From: Planctomycetota bacterium | Lineage (GTDB): Bacteria; Planctomycetota; MHYJ01; JACQXL01 | DNA length: 6,142 bases | Reading direction: 5' to 3' | Assembly (NCBI GenBank): GCA_030018555.1 | Contig: JASEHY010000083.1 | Coordinates: 1-6,142 of the forward strand | Position numbers and translations under genes: made by a program | Notes under the pieces: generated by a model | Databases searched by the model: none | What the model saw: only the letters and a program-made list of their open reading frames with translations | Told to the model about the DNA's origin: nothing | Shown here: positions 5,983 to 6,142 of the stretch, one piece after another | How the letters are laid out: each line of letters starts with the position of its first letter | Position numbering within the stretch: the first letter of the stretch is position 1

Positions 5983-6001
5983 AAAGGGGGAATAAAGGGG
6001 G
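5983..6001. repeat. Short direct repeat AAAGGGGG
   Basis: AAAGGGGG occurs at 5983-5990 and 5994-6001 with an 11-base period, directly beside the end of composite copy C. Its role is unknown. Confidence 0.5.
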
Positions 6002-6020
6002 TTGTCAAGGTTACATCTTC

Positions 6021-6041
6021 ACTTCTAACGGGGTTCACCCC
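6021..6041. repeat. Third copy of the ACTTCTAACGGGG arm, with a small hairpin
   Basis: ACTTCTAACGGGG (6021-6033) is identical to 1842-1854 and is the reverse complement of 1787-1799. Here it has no long inverted partner inside the window. Instead GGGG-TTCA-CCCC (6030-6041) forms a 4-bp hairpin running into the tandem repeat. Confidence 0.75.
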
Positions 6042-6042
6042 T

Positions 6043-6070
6043 AACTCCAAACTCCAAACTCCGAACTCCC
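6043..6070. repeat. Four-copy 7-bp tandem repeat
   Basis: Consecutive units are AACTCCA, AACTCCA, AACTCCG and AACTCCC. The array is non-coding. It lies between the ACTTCTAACGGGG arm and the terminal GC-rich hairpin cluster. Confidence 0.85.
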
Positions 6071-6142
6071 CGCCCATTCGGGCGAGGCTCGCCCCCGCCC
6101 GCTCCGACTCGCCCGCCTCGCCGCCGCCCCGAAGGGCGAGCC
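6071..6142. repeat. GC-rich hairpin cluster running off the window
   Basis: This block is far more GC-rich than the genes. It contains CGCCC-ATTC-GGGCG (6071-6084), the overlapping GGGCGA-GGC-TCGCCC (6080-6094) and CGCCC-CGAA-GGGCG (6125-6138). The last has the arms of the two TTCG-loop hairpins in copy C and the complementary loop. The final bases suggest another composite repeat continuing past the end. No gene is visible. Confidence 0.7.

Noticed and set aside
6003..6008. Perfect TTGACA on the minus strand as a -35 box
   Set aside because: No -10-like hexamer lies at a usable distance downstream; the sequence there is C-rich repeat DNA.
5823..6077. Open reading frame of 84 codons on the minus strand upstream of smc
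   Set aside because: It is a translation of the composite repeat, the ACTTCTAACGGGG arm and the 7-bp tandem array. It is low in complexity and shares AGGSPKAAGFVE with the metallopeptidase only because both overlap the same repeat.
5867..6142. CRISPR array
   Set aside because: Repeat units are palindromic, of mixed types and unevenly spaced. There are no regular repeat-spacer units and no cas genes.

Overview
The window looks like a stretch of chromosome from an uncultured bacterium, probably of the Planctomycetota or a neighbouring lineage. The evidence for this is modest. The SMC protein has head-domain wording (YSIIEQGKVD, EAAGISKYK, Walker A GPNGCGKS) that I associate with planctomycete-type SMCs. 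The other gene is a large exported gluzincin-like protein with GYV-x-GKW repeats, a combination I also associate with that group. The genes are moderately AT-rich, while many short, very GC-rich palindromes are scattered between and inside them. No taxonomic marker is present, so the assignment is an inference.

Layout: (1) Bases 1-1666 (+) encode a roughly 550-residue putative exported zinc metallopeptidase of the Peptidase MA / DUF1570 type. Its apparent start codon and signal-peptide region lie in repeat DNA. (2) Bases 1667-1845 are a short convergent intergenic region made almost entirely of two inverted-repeat elements. The stop codon of each flanking gene lies in an arm of one of them. 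(3) Bases 1846-5667 (-) encode a complete chromosome-segregation ATPase SMC of 1273 residues. It is longer than usual, and three places where it carries extra or loop sequence coincide with GC-rich hairpin repeats in frame. (4) Bases 5668-5800 form a structured smc leader: a consensus -10 box, a 7-bp-arm palindrome, then a 20-bp-arm hairpin that hides a Shine-Dalgarno-like tract and a five-codon ORF ending one base before the smc ATG. (5) Bases 5867-6142 are non-coding repeat DNA: a composite GC-rich repeat, a copy of the smc-3'-end repeat arm, a 7-bp tandem repeat, and a cluster of CGCCC/GGGCG hairpins running off the window edge.

The two genes are convergent and have no evident functional link. 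What unites the window is the repeat system. At least three small palindrome families (PAxAG-type CCCGC/GCGGGA hairpins, a composite repeat with a shared 24-bp end and exchangeable hairpin cassettes, and a CCCCGTTAGAAGT arm element) occupy start, stop, leader and internal coding positions. This resembles the behaviour known for Rickettsia palindromic elements and REP/BIME sequences, but I cannot match it to a named family. I see no CRISPR array, tRNA, rRNA, transposase or defence system.
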